A stretch of 64,000 nucleotides of DNA from Tillus elongatus (taxonomy: Eukaryota > Arthropoda > Insecta > Coleoptera > Cleridae), in contig OZ023269.1 of NCBI GenBank assembly GCA_964006375.1, positions 58,195,279 through 58,259,278 of the forward strand, in the 5' to 3' direction. The notes beneath the pieces are model-generated. The model was not told the DNA's origin. It ran no database searches and saw only the letters and a program-made list of their open reading frames with translations. The translations under genes were made by a program, and so were the position numbers. This document shows positions 11,373 to 25,229 of the stretch, piece after piece. The first letter of the stretch is position 1. Every line of letters begins with the position of its first letter.

Positions 11373-11830
11373 TTATGGTGCAGGTTCCTCCTCCTTTTTA
11401 GGAGCTCGATAACCAAGCTTCCTATAGAAGGGTCTACCTTTGGTAGTCGTCCTAGGGGTGGACTTTCCTTTCCCCTGTTTTTTTCCCTCTGGAGGTTCCA
11501 GTGGAAGGTTGAATCCTGCCACCTCCTCTATTGGGTCTGTGTAAGTCGTGTCCATGTTTGGTCCCACGAGCAGCAAGGGAAAATAGACCTCCATGGAAGA
11601 GCCCCGCATCCCATGAATAGGCATTTACACAGGGAGGTCGCCCGGTTTCCCTGGGGAGGGTTAACGTTAGCGACAGAATTACCATCCTGCCAATGCTCGG
11701 CCATATCGGCCAGATGCATCATCGCCTCGGCACCAACCCGCCAACGACCTTGCGATGTGGGTTTTTTATAGAGGACTCTCCTCGCAATGCCGGCCAATTA
11801 AGGCAAGCATTCCCGGCCCTCCTAAGACAT
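11373..11830 (-). pseudogene. LINE ORF1 C-terminal remnant, frameshifted
   Basis: Two overlapping frames upstream of ORF2 join into one basic, proline/lysine-rich tail ending in RAPKKEEEPAP. The upstream frame (about 11797-11528) carries ARRVLYKKP and AEAMMHLADMAEHW; the downstream frame (about 11624-11373) carries FPLLLVGPNMDTTYTDP. The switch is near 11580. In this group ORF1 is the nucleic-acid-binding Gag-like protein. Only about 160 residues remain and no CCHC knuckles are present, so the 5' end was lost, probably at insertion. Assignment to ORF1 rests on position and strand more than on a diagnostic motif. Confidence 0.55.
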
Positions 11831-11929
11831 GACTAGGAAGGTTACGGTTTGGTTAGTTCATTTAGTTCACGTCTAATAGTAGACGCTATCCAGGGTGCAC
11901 CACGGGGAGGCGAACTAACTTTACACACC

Positions 11930-12235
11930 AACCGCATTTTTCTTTTTAGTATAATTGAGTACAGTGACAAATTCACCCAGATTAAAACAAGTTTTTTTTA
12001 TTATTTCACAGTTTGTGCGCAGCTAGCCCGGCCATGATCTTATAATATTACTATATCATTGTAGCTCGGTAATCAGAGCTAAACTGGTGGTTTTACTATT
12101 TTTGATCTACATATATAAACTGAAACCTTCTGAACTAAAGATATATTATTTTTATTTTTGCTCTCCGCTGGTTCGATAATCAGAGTCAAAGAGAAAGTGG
12201 GAACCATGGTGGTTTTCGTATTTTTTTAGTGTATA
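11930..12235 (-). repeat. diverged satellite remnants right of the LINE
   Basis: Continuation of the satellite after the LINE: TTTTTCTTTTTAGTATAATT, AGCTCGGTAATCAGAG (near 12062) and ATAATCAGAGTCAAAGAGA (near 12177). More diverged than the left side. Confidence 0.7.
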
Positions 12236-12620
12236 ACTGTTGGCAACTGAGTGGATTAGTGGCAATTATTTCAATTAGGCAACCTATTTTTTTCTTATTA
12301 ATCTGAATACTTATTTTTAGCAGACTTCAATTTTATAGGGAGATAAAGTACAAGATCAAATTAATTTTTAGTAATATTCTAAAAATTGACAGTGACTAAA
12401 TGCCTTTGTTCTTAAGGTCAAAATTATTTTAATAAAAAATATATTTTTATTTTACAGTTCCTTTTTATTAACTTAAATATTTGTGAGAAATATTTTAAAT
12501 ACTATAATATAATAATAATATGCTCCTAATTTTATTTGGCTAGCTGGAAATAAAAAAAAATAAAAATAAATTGTGCCCTGATTTTCTTTGATACTAAAGA
12601 AAGATACAATTGTTGACGAA
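12236..12620. other. AT-rich DNA, nothing recognised
   Basis: No open frame, tandem structure or known repeat seen. Confidence 0.5.
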
Positions 12621-13904
<1,284 letters not shown>

Positions 13905-14073
13905 AGATTTTAACCCGCGTTAGGCGATGCAGTACATAACATAACGTAAACCTATATTGATTTCAATTACAAAATATTAACAAAGGATTTCTAGTGCACT
14001 ACATTATGTTTATTTACATCACAAGTTTTCTGTTTACAATTATTTTAATATTTATTTAGCAAATGTACTGAAT

Positions 14074-14172
<99 letters not shown>

Positions 14173-14399
14173 TATATATAGTTATAATACACAATAAATT
14201 GAATTGTTATACACGGCAAAAGGTAGGTAAGAACCTGGGTTTTCATGTTTGGTTTTTATGTACAATTTACAAGAGTATATTGTCACTAAAAATAAAATCT
14301 TACATAGGTATTTAATGTTACGATCCATGTAGTTTCATTAAAAAATTCTACATTTTGAAATGGTAATTTATGTTTTGCGCTGTATGGATTATCATTCAT
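13905..14399. other. AT-rich DNA with (TA)n array at 14077-14170
   Basis: Apart from the microsatellite nothing is recognised. Confidence 0.6.
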
Positions 14400-15170
14400 A
14401 TTCTACTTCATAATATAGCTTAGAAAATTATTGTTCATAATTTGGGTATTATAGAATTTGTTTGAAAGCTCTGAAATATAATTTTGAAAGTAGGATATGT
14501 TACCTTCTTAATGCAGATTTAATATCCTCGTGGCACTACTTTTATGTAAAATCAAGACTAATTAAATTAAAGCACTTGCTTTGAAATAGCTATTCTCATG
14601 TGTGTTTTAGCCACGCCACACCATATCGGAGCTGCAGAAGTTATTATAGGTATGATCATTGTTTCATGTAATATTTTGTTGTCCACTGACATTGCACTAT
14701 TTTTATCTATATGTTGTTTAAACGTTAGACCTCAATCTAAGTATAGGTTTTCCTAAGTATTTTATAGTTGAATATTGTAAAATTATTTTGTCGTTAAATT
14801 TCAGACCTTGATATATTTTATTTTCAGTAAATCTTTTTGCAAATATTGGTACATTGAATTTGTCAGCATTTAATTTGTTTTTTCACAAGAGTACTTTAAC
14901 TCTTCTATAATATTTAAATGTATTTGTACTTGTTTCGCAGCTACAATAGCATTAAACTAACAAAAAAGTGCTGTGTTTGTTTTTTTAAACTTTGAAAAAT
15001 CGTTTACATATATAATAAATAATTTAGGTCCGATTAGTGAACCCTGTGGGACTCCTTTGTCTATTGTTTTGCTTGTGGACCAGATATTGTTGATTTTAAC
15101 AAGGAAGTTTATGTTTCTAAAATAAGAGTTAATGACTTTTATAATTAAAGGAATAGTTAAAAGGCTTTAC
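14400..15170 (-). pseudogene. jockey-like LINE reverse transcriptase, 3' half, decayed
   Basis: The reverse strand encodes RT motif B and C-terminal sequence: KGVPQGSLIGPKLFIIYVND (about 15050-14990), NADKFNVPIFAK, a frame-shifted YLG motif, then PIITSAAPIWCGVAKTHMR (about 14650-14590) and a C-terminal tail to about 14400. These are the order and wording of jockey/CR1-type LINE ORF2. Motif C is not recoverable, and stops and frame changes are numerous. The upstream half lies at 17520-17275; a Penelope-like element separates the two. Confidence 0.75.
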
Positions 15171-15207
15171 TACCAGACAATCTTTTATTTTTCAACCCCA
15201 CGCGTTT

Positions 15208-15936
15208 CGTCCCCTTATCGAACCATCTTCAGGGGTTAAGACCTAGAATGTAAAAAGTTGGTTGTCAGGAACTACGTTTCTGGTAGGTTTAACACGCGCG
15301 CAACTACAGTGCAACTACAGAAAGTACAAGGGCTAACAAAAGCTCATGTCAAACATTAAGAGGAGCCCTAACGGCCATGCAAAGTTAAACTCACAAGAGT
15401 GTCAGGAGTGATAAAATATTTCTACAAATATACATTTAAAAACAAGAATGAAGTCCCACAAAAGGACAGTACTCTGATGGAGTAGAAATAACATAAAAAG
15501 TTAAATTAACCGACTGGTTAAAAGCAAAGGACAAGCGCAACATAAAAGGCACAGCAAGCTGCACAGCCGAGCAGAACCCCCTGAGAAGATCTGAACATGT
15601 GAAATTCAGAGAGAAACGAAAAGAAAATTAAGCATTGATACTAATTTCTGAATTAGTTACAGAAAAGGTGAACTATTGCCAAAGTTTTGTTTTTTCATTC
15701 ATTGTACTCAGTTTTTCAGACGAAAATAGCATTGAACAAGAAAACAAGGACACCGCCAGACTTGAAGTAGCCAGAAGATGAATGCAAAGGACGCTTATCT
15801 TTTTATTTTATCAAACTGTAAAATGGAGTATGTGCACTTGTAGAATAGAATCGGAATGGAGACTTAGAATGAAAAAGGACAAGTGACATAAGAGCCAATA
15901 GTGACGTATGAACTCCGGCGAAGGGAGAAATGTCAA
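15208..15936 (-). repeat. left inverted arm of the Penelope-like element
   Basis: Shares with the right arm, in inverse order, ACATTAAGAGGAGCCCTAAC, GGCCATGCAAAGTTAAACT, AAGTCCCACAAAAGGACAGT, GCACAGCCGAGCAGAACCCC and TCAAACTGT with flanking sequence. Confidence 0.85.
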
Positions 15937-16029
15937 CGGCATAGACAGAGAAACCAAAGAATAACGAAAACAAGCTTGCTTAGCATGGTTGGAATCGATC
16001 ATAAATCAGCCGGAGCACTATTATGGAAC

Positions 16030-16425
16030 GTCTATTCTAGCAGGTTTCTGTATGTGAAAGGAACGTTCATGGCACTGGTGCTGGAAACATTAAGAATATT
16101 GCTGTCGGAGCCATCCATGTATTTGTAAATTTCCATTTCCTCCAGGATGAATTGCTCGATGCCAAAACTTGAGGGATGAATGATTCTGGCGTCGTTCTTG
16201 TTGTCAAAGGTATCTCCGCTCTCTCTCGCTCTCTCTCTCTCTCCCAGGTGGCAGCCAAAAACTAAAGTGGTGTTGTCAGCATTATTTCTGCTTCTTAGAT
16301 GTTCAGAGACTCTGGTACCCAAGGCTCTTTCTGTTCTTCCTATACAAACGGTGTTACGCGGGGGTCACCTCAGGTGAAGTAATAATACACCCCTGACTTC
16401 TCAAGGTGAGGATTATAATCCTTGT
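16030..16425 (-). pseudogene. GIY-YIG endonuclease-like remnant of Penelope-like element
   Basis: Read on the reverse strand: a GVYYF segment (near 16385), a stop, then CIGRTERALGTRVSEHLRSR (16345-16285) and a downstream HPSSFGIEQFILEEMEIYKYM segment. GVYY followed by a C/Y-IG-K/R-T motif and an Arg-containing helix is the layout of the GIY-YIG nuclease that Penelope-like elements carry after the reverse transcriptase to nick target DNA. A (GAGA)n stretch interrupts it, encoding an Arg-Glu repeat. At least one stop lies between the two motifs. The family call is moderately secure because of the inverted arms around it. Confidence 0.55.
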
Positions 16426-16495
16426 TGTGAACCAAAATTTTCGCGATGATGTCTTTTGACTTGTATGCAAATTTGATGTTATCTCTCTTCAAGAT

Positions 16496-17256
16496 ACGAG
16501 AGACTGACATTTCTCTCTACGCCGGCGTTCATATGTCACTTTTGGCACTTATGTCACTTGTCACCTGTCACTTGTCCTTTTTCATTCTCAGTCTCCATAC
16601 AGATTCTATTCCACAAGTGCACAGACTCCATTTAACAGTTTGATAAAATAAAAAATAAGCGTCCTTTGCATTAATCTTCTGGCTGCTTCATATCTGGTGA
16701 TGTTCTTGTTTTCTTGTTCAATACTATTTCCGTCTGAAAATCTGAGTACAACGGGTGAAAAACCAAAACTTTGGCAACATTCCATACCGCACCTTTTCTG
16801 TAACCAAGACAGAACTTAGTAAGTATCAATGCTTAATTTTCTTCCTGAATTTCACATGTTCAGAGGTTCTCAGGGGGTTCTGCTCGGCTGTGCAGCCTGC
16901 TTTGCCTTTTATGTTGTCCTTGTCGTTTGCTTTTAACTAGTTGATTAATTTAAATTTTTTAACATGGTATTTTTACTCCATCAGAGTACTGTCCTTTTGT
17001 GGGACTTTATTCTTGAATTTAAATGTATATTTGTAGTAATATTTTATAACTCCTGATACTCTTGTCAGTTTAACTTTGCATGGCCGTTAGGGCTCCTCTT
17101 AATGTTTGACATTAGCTTTCGTTAGACCTTGTACTTTCTGTAGTTGCAGTGTGGTTGCTCGCATGTTAGACCTACCAGAAACGTAATTTCTGACCACCAA
17201 CCTTTTACATTTTATTCTTAAACCCTGAGGATGGCTCGATAAGGGGCCGAAACAAT
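16496..17256 (+). repeat. right inverted arm of the Penelope-like element
   Basis: Inverted copy of 15208-15936. It ends with CTGAGGATGGCTCGATAAGG then GGCCGAAAC, versus CTGAAGATGGTTCGATAAGG then GGACGAAAC on the reverse strand of the left arm. Paired GGCTC/GGGCC and GTTC/GGAC bases both keep a short stem, which suggests selected RNA structure in the family. Confidence 0.85.
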
Positions 17257-17274
17257 AATGATTTTTATTATGTA

Positions 17275-17520
17275 CATTGGATATTTCTGCGCTATTGTTT
17301 TAAACAGGAGCCTATTTTTTATGAAACCAAACTTCATGTCAATGGTTTTGTGGGAGGTTCGCTTAAGCTGACTTAATCGATTTGCTATTATACTTTTCGC
17401 TACTTCACCAAAAGAATTAGGGAAAGGAGGCTTATCATCGATAGCTACAGGGATAGTTGGTGTCTTTACCTGACTTGTGTATAGGTATTGTGTTGGCAGA
17501 TTTCCAAAGCTCCGAGTAAT
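17275..17520 (-). pseudogene. jockey-like LINE reverse transcriptase, upstream piece
   Basis: On the reverse strand ELWKSANTIPIHKSGKDTNY (about 17505-17445) is followed by a frame change and KSIIANRLSQLKRTSHKTI and FGFIKNRLLFKTIAQ (to about 17275). WK-A-IPI-KSG-D---NY and FGF are RT motifs 1-2 of jockey/CR1-type LINEs. It continues in order, with motif A missing, into the segment at 15170-14400. The Penelope-like insertion lies between. Confidence 0.72.
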
Positions 17521-17565
17521 ACCATAGTTTTAGGATAACAAGGGTAGATGTATTCTCACCATACG

Positions 17566-17976
17566 TAGAACCCCAGACCGGTTTTGCTCTAACTAGAGCT
17601 TGGTAGTGAGATATTATTAATTACAGCGAAAAAACACCTATAAAGTAATACGGCTATGGTAGCCATCCTCCTAGAGCATTGTGAGATATACGACAGAGTC
17701 GCCATCTCGGTGCGGAACCAGGTAGTATGTTGTCACCACAGCTCCAGTTAACAAAAGATGTTGTAAAATAGAGACTGTGTGCAACCAACCAACAATTTTG
17801 TAAATTGTCAGTCCTGGCCCATATATGGGCAATGTATGTAAGGCTATACCTATAAACTACCTATAACTCCTAGAGCAATGTCAGATGTACGATGTACCTT
17901 TATAGGTGTGTTCTCATTGTAATTAGTATATCGCACTGACGAGGTCTAACTAGAGCGAAATCTGTCTGTGGTTCTA
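17566..17976. mobile_element. small TIR element (MITE), ~410 bp
   Basis: Begins TAGAACCCCAGACCGGTTTT and ends, inverted, TAGAACCACAGACAGATTTC. Arms of about 100 bp share GCTCTA, CACCTATAAAG and CTCCTAGAGCA.TGT blocks in inverse order. Non-coding centre. A TA or TAG duplication is possible. Confidence 0.65.
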
Positions 17977-18029
17977 ATTATGGAATACGTTTAGCCTTTT
18001 ATCTGTTTTGCATAACAATACCAAAAACA

Positions 18030-19240
18030 GATAAAAGCGACGCACTAATGGCAATAAAAATACAAGACTATATAAAAAACAAACACATTCATCTCGACAA
18101 ACAAATGCAAGAAACTGAGCGAAAACTCATCAAAAACTTCCAAAATCAAATACTAAACATCATAAAAAACACAGGACAATATTCAAGCAAAAAACAACTC
18201 ATTATTATAACAACTCAAAATCACCACCAATGACAGGAATAATAAAAATACACAAAACGGGATACCCAACAAGACCACTCAACAACTTCAAAAATGCACC
18301 TTCATACAAAATATCAAAAGAAATAGACCAAGTACTAAAACAAGAAATAAAACTAGAAAACAAATTTAACATAAAAAACGCCATACATTTAGTGCACAAA
18401 TTAGAAAACATAAACATAAACAAAAGCAGAAGACTCGCCTTATCCTACATAACCAATATGTACACCAATATATAAATTTACGAAACCACAAATATAATCG
18501 AAAATAAATTGCAAAATAACACCAAAAAAACAAATCAACGAAATATTAAACATCATATTGAAACAAAATTACTTTGAATTCAACGGAGAATACTACATCC
18601 AAGAAGACGGACTACCAATGGGATCTCCACTATCAAGCTATATACATACAAAAGTTAGAACTATAAAAGAAACAGACCCAAAGATCAACTGGATAAGATA
18701 CGTCGATGATATATTAGTAATATATGACATTCAAAAAACCGACATAGAAAATATCTTCGAAAAAAGAAACCAAATCAACAACAACATAAAATTCACAATA
18801 TAAAAAGAATCAAACAACACCATAAACTTCCTTAGACTTAATAATAACCACCACATCAAAAAAATAACACAAACACTCAAACAATATGACTTAAAAATGA
18901 TCTACAAAACCAATAACAGAATAATAAAAATAAATATAAAACAAGAACACAACCCACATAGATTAAGCGGAATATATCAAATAGAATGTAAACACATGCC
19001 ATAAAAATATATAGGAATGACAAAAAAACAATAGAAACAAGATTCAACGAAAATATGACAGCATTAGATGAAATCCACATACCTAGCTACAAATCAAACG
19101 TATCTACACACATTCACAACAGAAAACACCAAAAACCAGCTTGCAACCAATTACAACCAATAAAACATACTAAAGACCACAAAAAATGGAAACCTGGGAA
19201 CAATACTACATTTAACAAACAAACAATAAGAAACAATTAA
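18030..19240 (+). pseudogene. Penelope-like RT plus GIY-YIG, broken
   Basis: Successive pieces: PKTDKSDALMAIKIQDYIK (from 18030), matching the PKADKGNAVV motif before PLE fingers; TGIIKIHKTGYPTRPL (18230); LALSYITNMYTNI (to 18475), where the catalytic Asp of motif A is lost; EDGLPMGSPLSS motif B and RYVDDILVIY motif C (18558-18803). Then LSGIYQIECKHMP, a stop, KYIGMTKKTIETRFNE (18963-19050): GIY and YIG motifs of the nuclease. The enzyme would copy element RNA and cut target DNA. At least four stops or frame changes (near 18233, 18475-18558, 18803, 19003) make it non-functional. Confidence 0.85.
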
Positions 19241-19462
19241 TCCAAGAAGAAATCCAAGTGCAAATATTTAAACAAAACTTAATAGAAGCCATACAAATAG
19301 ACAAATTATCATACCACAATAATGAAAACAGGAAACCGATTCAATCGACACAGACCGAAAACACAGCCAATCAGACAACTGTAAACCGACCAATAGAAGC
19401 TCAACACGCAGGCGTCATGTACAACTTTAGACATAGAACACACAGGAACGATCAGAGTCAGT

Positions 19463-19508
19463 AGCGTGCTGATGATGAGTCAGGAAGGTTTGAAACTGCA
19501 GTCCACGT
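19463..19508 (+). ncRNA. hammerhead ribozyme-like motif in Penelope-like element
   Basis: Order of parts: AGCGTG (stem I 5'), CTGATGA core, a stem II arm pair GAGTC/GGTTT with wobble pairs around AGGAA, GAAAC core, palindromic TGCA, G-TC cleavage triplet (GTC), then CACGT pairing back with GCGTG. Hammerheads with a stem III of one base pair closed by a palindromic tetraloop are known from Penelope-like elements. An extra U sits between CTGATGA and stem II, and stem II is weak here, so activity is uncertain. Confidence 0.65.
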
Positions 19509-19535
19509 AAACAAATACAAAATTACAGAAAGTAC

Positions 19536-20070
19536 AGCAAACAAATAAAGTCAAAAGTCGGAATCTCCTCATTAGTGAATTTTTCCTACGAAAATCCACT
19601 AAAAAATATATATAATTTTCCTTGTAGTAATGACTCTTTGCCTCTTTCATATAACATTATCGTGAATCGATACGATTAGTTTAAGGCATTATAATTTTTT
19701 GTAAAAACTGATACAGTAGCAAGGTAGAGTGTAGCTAAGTGTCGAAGCTTTCTCGCCGGATTTCCGCTATAAGACTGTAGGTTTACAGCTGTTTGTTCTC
19801 CCTGCATTTGCTGCAATCTGGTCCCTAGTTCCCCAGACGTGCATCAGCCGCTTCTTTATCGCGTTTAATTCCACTGGAGATGTAAAACAATACACTTTTA
19901 GGGTTCGATGCGATTAGTATCTGACAAAGCTTCCGAATGAAATGTCCATGTGGGTAAGACTAAAGAAGAATATGTGAACCATAAATACAGCGTGTCATAT
20001 ATTATTCAGGTACATTAGGGTTAAATATTCGTATTTAGCTTTAGTATGGACATTTCAAGTCATAATATGT

Positions 20071-20162
<92 letters not shown>

Positions 20163-20250
20163 ATAAATATGAATATGAGCTGAAAATGCGAGGACAACGG
20201 CTTGAAAGCTGTCTTTTCGCATCTTGAAGCATATAAATATATATAATAAA
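19536..20250. other. 3' flank of Penelope-like copy, hairpin and (TA)n
   Basis: Contains a repeat-family hairpin at 19575-19605 (TTAGTGAATTTTT ... AAAATCCACTAA), then ~380 bp unrecognised, then sequence matching 49740-49841 (ACCATAAATACAGC ... TTTCAAGTCATAATAT). A (TA)n array lies at 20073-20158. Confidence 0.6.
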
Positions 20251-21477
<1,227 letters not shown>

Positions 21478-22438
21478 TGGCTACTGTGGAAACGTTGGTG
21501 AGATTAGCAACAACAGGCGAAGCAAAATTAAGAAAACATCTAAGGTGACACTAATTAAAATAGTTTTGGCAGAATGAGTTTACGAGCATGTTTTACAAAA
21601 TTGTGTCGATACAACCACGTATCTAAAGAAAAAAAAAGTATTAGAATGAGGACATTTTTTTTCAAGTCGAATCGAAAGAAAAAAAATGTTGCATAGTAAT
21701 CCGTTTCAGAACATTATCAACCAAAAATTCTAAAAAAATTGGTTGTATACGTATGTAAAATTTTTCCAACAAATAGAGGCTGCTTTGTTTTTCAAAATAA
21801 TAAATTGCTCTGGTTGATAAAATTCTTTTATTAAATGCGTTATGGGATGAATTTAAAAAACTTAAATATAACCCCTCTTCTGAATTATTTTAAACTTACA
21901 TATTTCATTTTCAAAACGGCGACCACTTTTTATATGAAAAAATGTCTGCTGTTATCATCCAATCAAATCTGAAGATGCAAACTACTTTTAAGTATACCTA
22001 AAAATGTCACATTTATAGTCCTGATTATTTTTTCGATAAAATAGCGGCCAATCTGTGTGTACCTAGAATGATTTTATAAACATTGTAACTTCAGAACGCC
22101 TTGAGCTAACAGCTTTAATTTTGTCACATACATGAACCTTGTAACACTAGTGGTGAAAAAATTAGTCGGATCGATTTATTTCGAGATGTTTTTATTTTTA
22201 GAAAAGCAGCTAGTACCTTTGTTATTTGTTTGAAAAATTAATAAAGAGAATATGTTTTGCAACAATTTTTAAAACTCAAATACAACCTTTCTTGTGATTT
22301 CTTGCTAACTCATCCATTTTTAAATGGCAGCAACTTTTTTTTTTTAATTACCCCCTTTGTCATTTAATGAAATGTGAAAATGAAAAGTACCTTTAAGTAA
22401 ACTTGAAAAGTGTCCAATCTGTTATCTGTATTCATTTT
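21478..22438. other. AT-rich spacer between inverted repeat copies
   Basis: No gene. Contains weakly related sub-blocks (near 21860-22080 and 22270-22430) sharing an ATTTTCAAA.CGGC..CACTTTTT theme. Possibly a decayed part of the same repeat family. Confidence 0.4.
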
Positions 22439-23785
<1,347 letters not shown>

Positions 23786-24160
23786 ATAAGCTCAAACATT
23801 TTGAAATGGCGGCCAATGTGTTTATATCTACAAGGATTTTGTAAATATGTGCCTAAGCAGTTTTAAGTTAGCGTTTATTATTTGCTTCAGTAAAGTTTTC
23901 GTCAGTTTCGGTTTCAGTTTGTTTATCTATAATGATTTTGTAAACATGTTAATTTTCGAAAGGCATTTAAAGAACAAAAAATGGGTGCCACTGATGATCA
24001 GAAGAACGCACAAAACCAACACATTTTGGGTGGCTAATAAAATCTATTGTATATTACACACAAATATTAAGTTTTTTGCGCAACAAGGTCAAGGAATACA
24101 GAAAAATTACTTTGAACATTTTATAGTTTTTCTTCTTAAAACGAATTTGAAACGTTGAAA
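23786..24160. other. AT-rich DNA, no gene
   Basis: Contains one phrase (TTTGAAATGGCGGCCAATGT) shared with the 21.9-22.1 kb spacer, so probably more of the same decayed repeat. Confidence 0.4.
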
Positions 24161-24700
<540 letters not shown>

Positions 24701-24954
24701 AGAAAAAAATTTGTAGCGTTCATCGTTGTCGAGTTATTTCAACTGTTTTGCAACTTTTCAAATTTTTGCCACATAGAAAATTCTGATACGGCGTTTTTAT
24801 CAATATATATATATCGGATTCCGACGAAAATAACGCATTCAGAGAGGTTATCGTCTATACTATTTGTCGAGAAAACTGACATGTCGTACACAGGGCGTTC
24901 TCAAATGGTGACTGAATTTTAAAAAAATCAAACTGGCGTAACTCAATTTTTTCA

Positions 24955-25229
24955 AAAGCAACAGCCTGAAGGGCATGCCCACTGCTTCAAGTTTTGTATA
25001 ACACTCTCCATTTACCGATGCCAGGGAGCAGTTTCACCCCACTATCCTAATTTGCCGAACCCCTGCCTTTCTGTAACATCGCATGGATACGGAACCGATG
25101 GCTTTACGCTCCCTCTGAAGGGCGGAACGTGCAGACATTCAGTTCAAATACAATGTCACAACCTTGGTTGATGTCAATTTTACAGTATGTACCGAAATGG
25201 GGAACCTTGGGAATCGAATCCAGTCCCTT
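24955..25229 (-). mobile_element. tRNA-derived SINE, body part
   Basis: The reverse strand carries a B-box-like GGATTCGATTCCC (25221-25209), then a SINE core phrase GGGAGCGTAAAGCCATCGGT (about 25112-25093). The head lies at 27502-27552; a TIR element separates them. Joined in order, A box and B box are about 35-40 bp apart, as in a tRNA promoter. Confidence 0.65.

Larger units (their letters stand above)
7567..11865 (-). mobile_element. R1/LOA-group non-LTR retrotransposon, 5'-truncated
   Basis: The element runs leftward: an ORF1 remnant (about 11830-11373), intact ORF2 (11305-7658), then about 90 bp of 3' UTR. The 3' terminus on the coding strand reads CTAACCTAACCTAGCC, with no poly(A). Flanking satellite on both sides shows insertion into the satellite. 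Base composition is near 50% GC, unlike the ~30% surroundings. The intact ORF2 makes this the youngest-looking large element here. Confidence 0.9.
15193..17256 (-). mobile_element. Penelope-like element with ~750 bp inverted arms
   Basis: Two ~730-760 bp arms (15208-15936 and 16496-17256) are inverted copies around a ~560 bp centre encoding a GIY-YIG-like remnant on the reverse strand. Inverted or tandem pseudo-LTRs are characteristic of Penelope-like elements. The outer ends carry CTGARGATGG...GATAAGGGG.CGAAAC, resembling the conserved pseudo-LTR terminus of such elements. It sits inside a jockey-like LINE whose halves are on both sides. The reverse transcriptase is missing, so this is an internally deleted or 5'-truncated copy. 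Confidence 0.7.
18000..19535 (+). mobile_element. Penelope-like retroelement, degenerate
   Basis: RT pieces, a GIY-YIG remnant and a hammerhead-like motif lie in order on the plus strand. The plus strand is very A-rich. The 3' part from 19200 is homologous to 49488-49841, which defines a dispersed family. The homology extends past the ribozyme to about 20072, next to (TA)n. The copy at 49.5 kb lacks the ~530 bp (19452-19979) that holds the ribozyme motif. Confidence 0.82.

Noticed and set aside
16067..16258. Arg-Glu-rich ORFs
   Set aside because: Produced by a (GAGA)n stretch within the GIY-YIG remnant.
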